Shown here: piece by piece, positions 63,711 through 64,000 of the stretch
How the letters are laid out: every line of letters starts with the position of its first letter
Position numbering within the stretch: position 1 is the first letter of the stretch
Assembly (NCBI RefSeq): GCF_051465645.1
Contig: NZ_CP195790.1
Location: forward strand, 4,092,001 to 4,156,000
Direction of reading: 5' to 3'
Source: Planctomicrobium sp051465645
Lineage (GTDB): Bacteria; Planctomycetota; Planctomycetia; Planctomycetales; Planctomycetaceae
Length of the DNA: 64,000 nt
Notes under the pieces: model-generated
Database searches by the model: none
The model's input: only the letters and a program-made list of their open reading frames with translations
What the model was told of the DNA's origin: nothing
Made by a program: the position numbers and the translations under genes

Positions 63711-64000
63711 CAAAACTGTTTCGGGCCCATTTCGATCAATCCACCAGATCATAGAGGATCAATTCGGGAGAGTACGAGATGGCGATTGAGCTGTTACCGA
63801 AGATGGGAACATTGACCGATCGAAATTGGAATCTTTGAGAATGCGGTTCGAGGCGCCTGCGGAAGAGACCTTGCTTCGATTGGCATCAGTCGGCGGACCT
63901 CTGATGTCGATGGAGGTTACGGCAATTTCTGCAGTCTTGCGGGAAGGGTGTCGGAGCTCTGGCTGACGAAGAACCTGATGCCAGAACAGGATCGGTTTCC
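63711..64000. other. Window end; no complete gene
   Basis: The last 290 bp probably hold the promoter of the minus-strand DUF3050-rdgB operon. A plus-strand frame from ATG 63842 ends after about 40 codons and is not recognisable. Confidence 0.3.

Overview
The window looks like chromosomal DNA of a planctomycete (phylum Planctomycetota, probably order Planctomycetales). The main evidence is three DUF1559 proteins with a type IV prepilin-like N-terminus and a C-terminal H-x9-DG motif, two of them preceded by a small carboxypeptidase-regulatory-like lipoprotein. Other lineage markers are a 1,125-residue PVC-type heme protein (propeller, helical repeats, CxxCH), PQQ-like beta-propeller proteins, a transmembrane Ser/Thr kinase and an ABC permease fused to a CPBP protease. 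Assignment below phylum is inference. Base composition looks even and moderately GC-rich, gene density is moderate, and several intergenic gaps are 400-800 bp. I saw no rRNA, CRISPR array, prophage or secondary-metabolite cluster.

Layout. 0.1-6 kb: a DUF1559 pseudopilin, a divergent GDPD-like protein, tRNA-Ala(GGC) with an inverted partial copy beside it, an MgtE-like transporter lacking the usual N-domain, and a secreted lipase-like hydrolase. 6.9-15 kb: a B12-binding radical SAM enzyme and an AddB/AddA-like helicase-nuclease pair with a 4-nt start/stop overlap. 15-20 kb (minus): a secreted esterase, an HlyD-type adaptor with no visible partner, and an Hsp70-like protein ending in a zinc ribbon. 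20-25 kb: an iron-type alcohol dehydrogenase overlapping a Tat-exported beta-propeller gene, then two glycosyltransferases. 25-34 kb: PcrA/UvrD helicase, a lipoprotein/DUF1559 pair, a PQQ propeller protein, an S4 RNA-binding protein and a sialate O-acetylesterase. 34-44 kb: a membrane protein, csrA, a solitary nuoD, a CPA2 antiporter, the PVC heme protein, a phosphotransacylase and dtd. 44-48.6 kb (minus): hisD, larE and a membrane protein in a likely operon, then initiator tRNA-Met. 49-55 kb: an ABC exporter pair with the CPBP fusion, a HEAT-like protein and an IS630-family element. 55-64 kb: kinase-apt, an RluA-type pseudouridine synthase, a second lipoprotein/DUF1559 pair, and an rdgB operon with a DUF3050 gene.

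No obvious multi-gene novel defence or biosynthetic island is present. The most unusual signals are local: an initiator tRNA with two departures from the canonical identity elements (C1xC72 and A29-U41); a 28/29-nt inverted copy of the tRNA-Ala anticodon arm; the Hsp70-zinc-ribbon protein; the GDPD homologue with Glu replaced by Lys in its metal motif; the solitary nuoD; the repeated lipoprotein-to-pseudopilin gene pair; and an IS630 copy, frameshifted at an A7 run, inserted at or just upstream of the start of a small gene.
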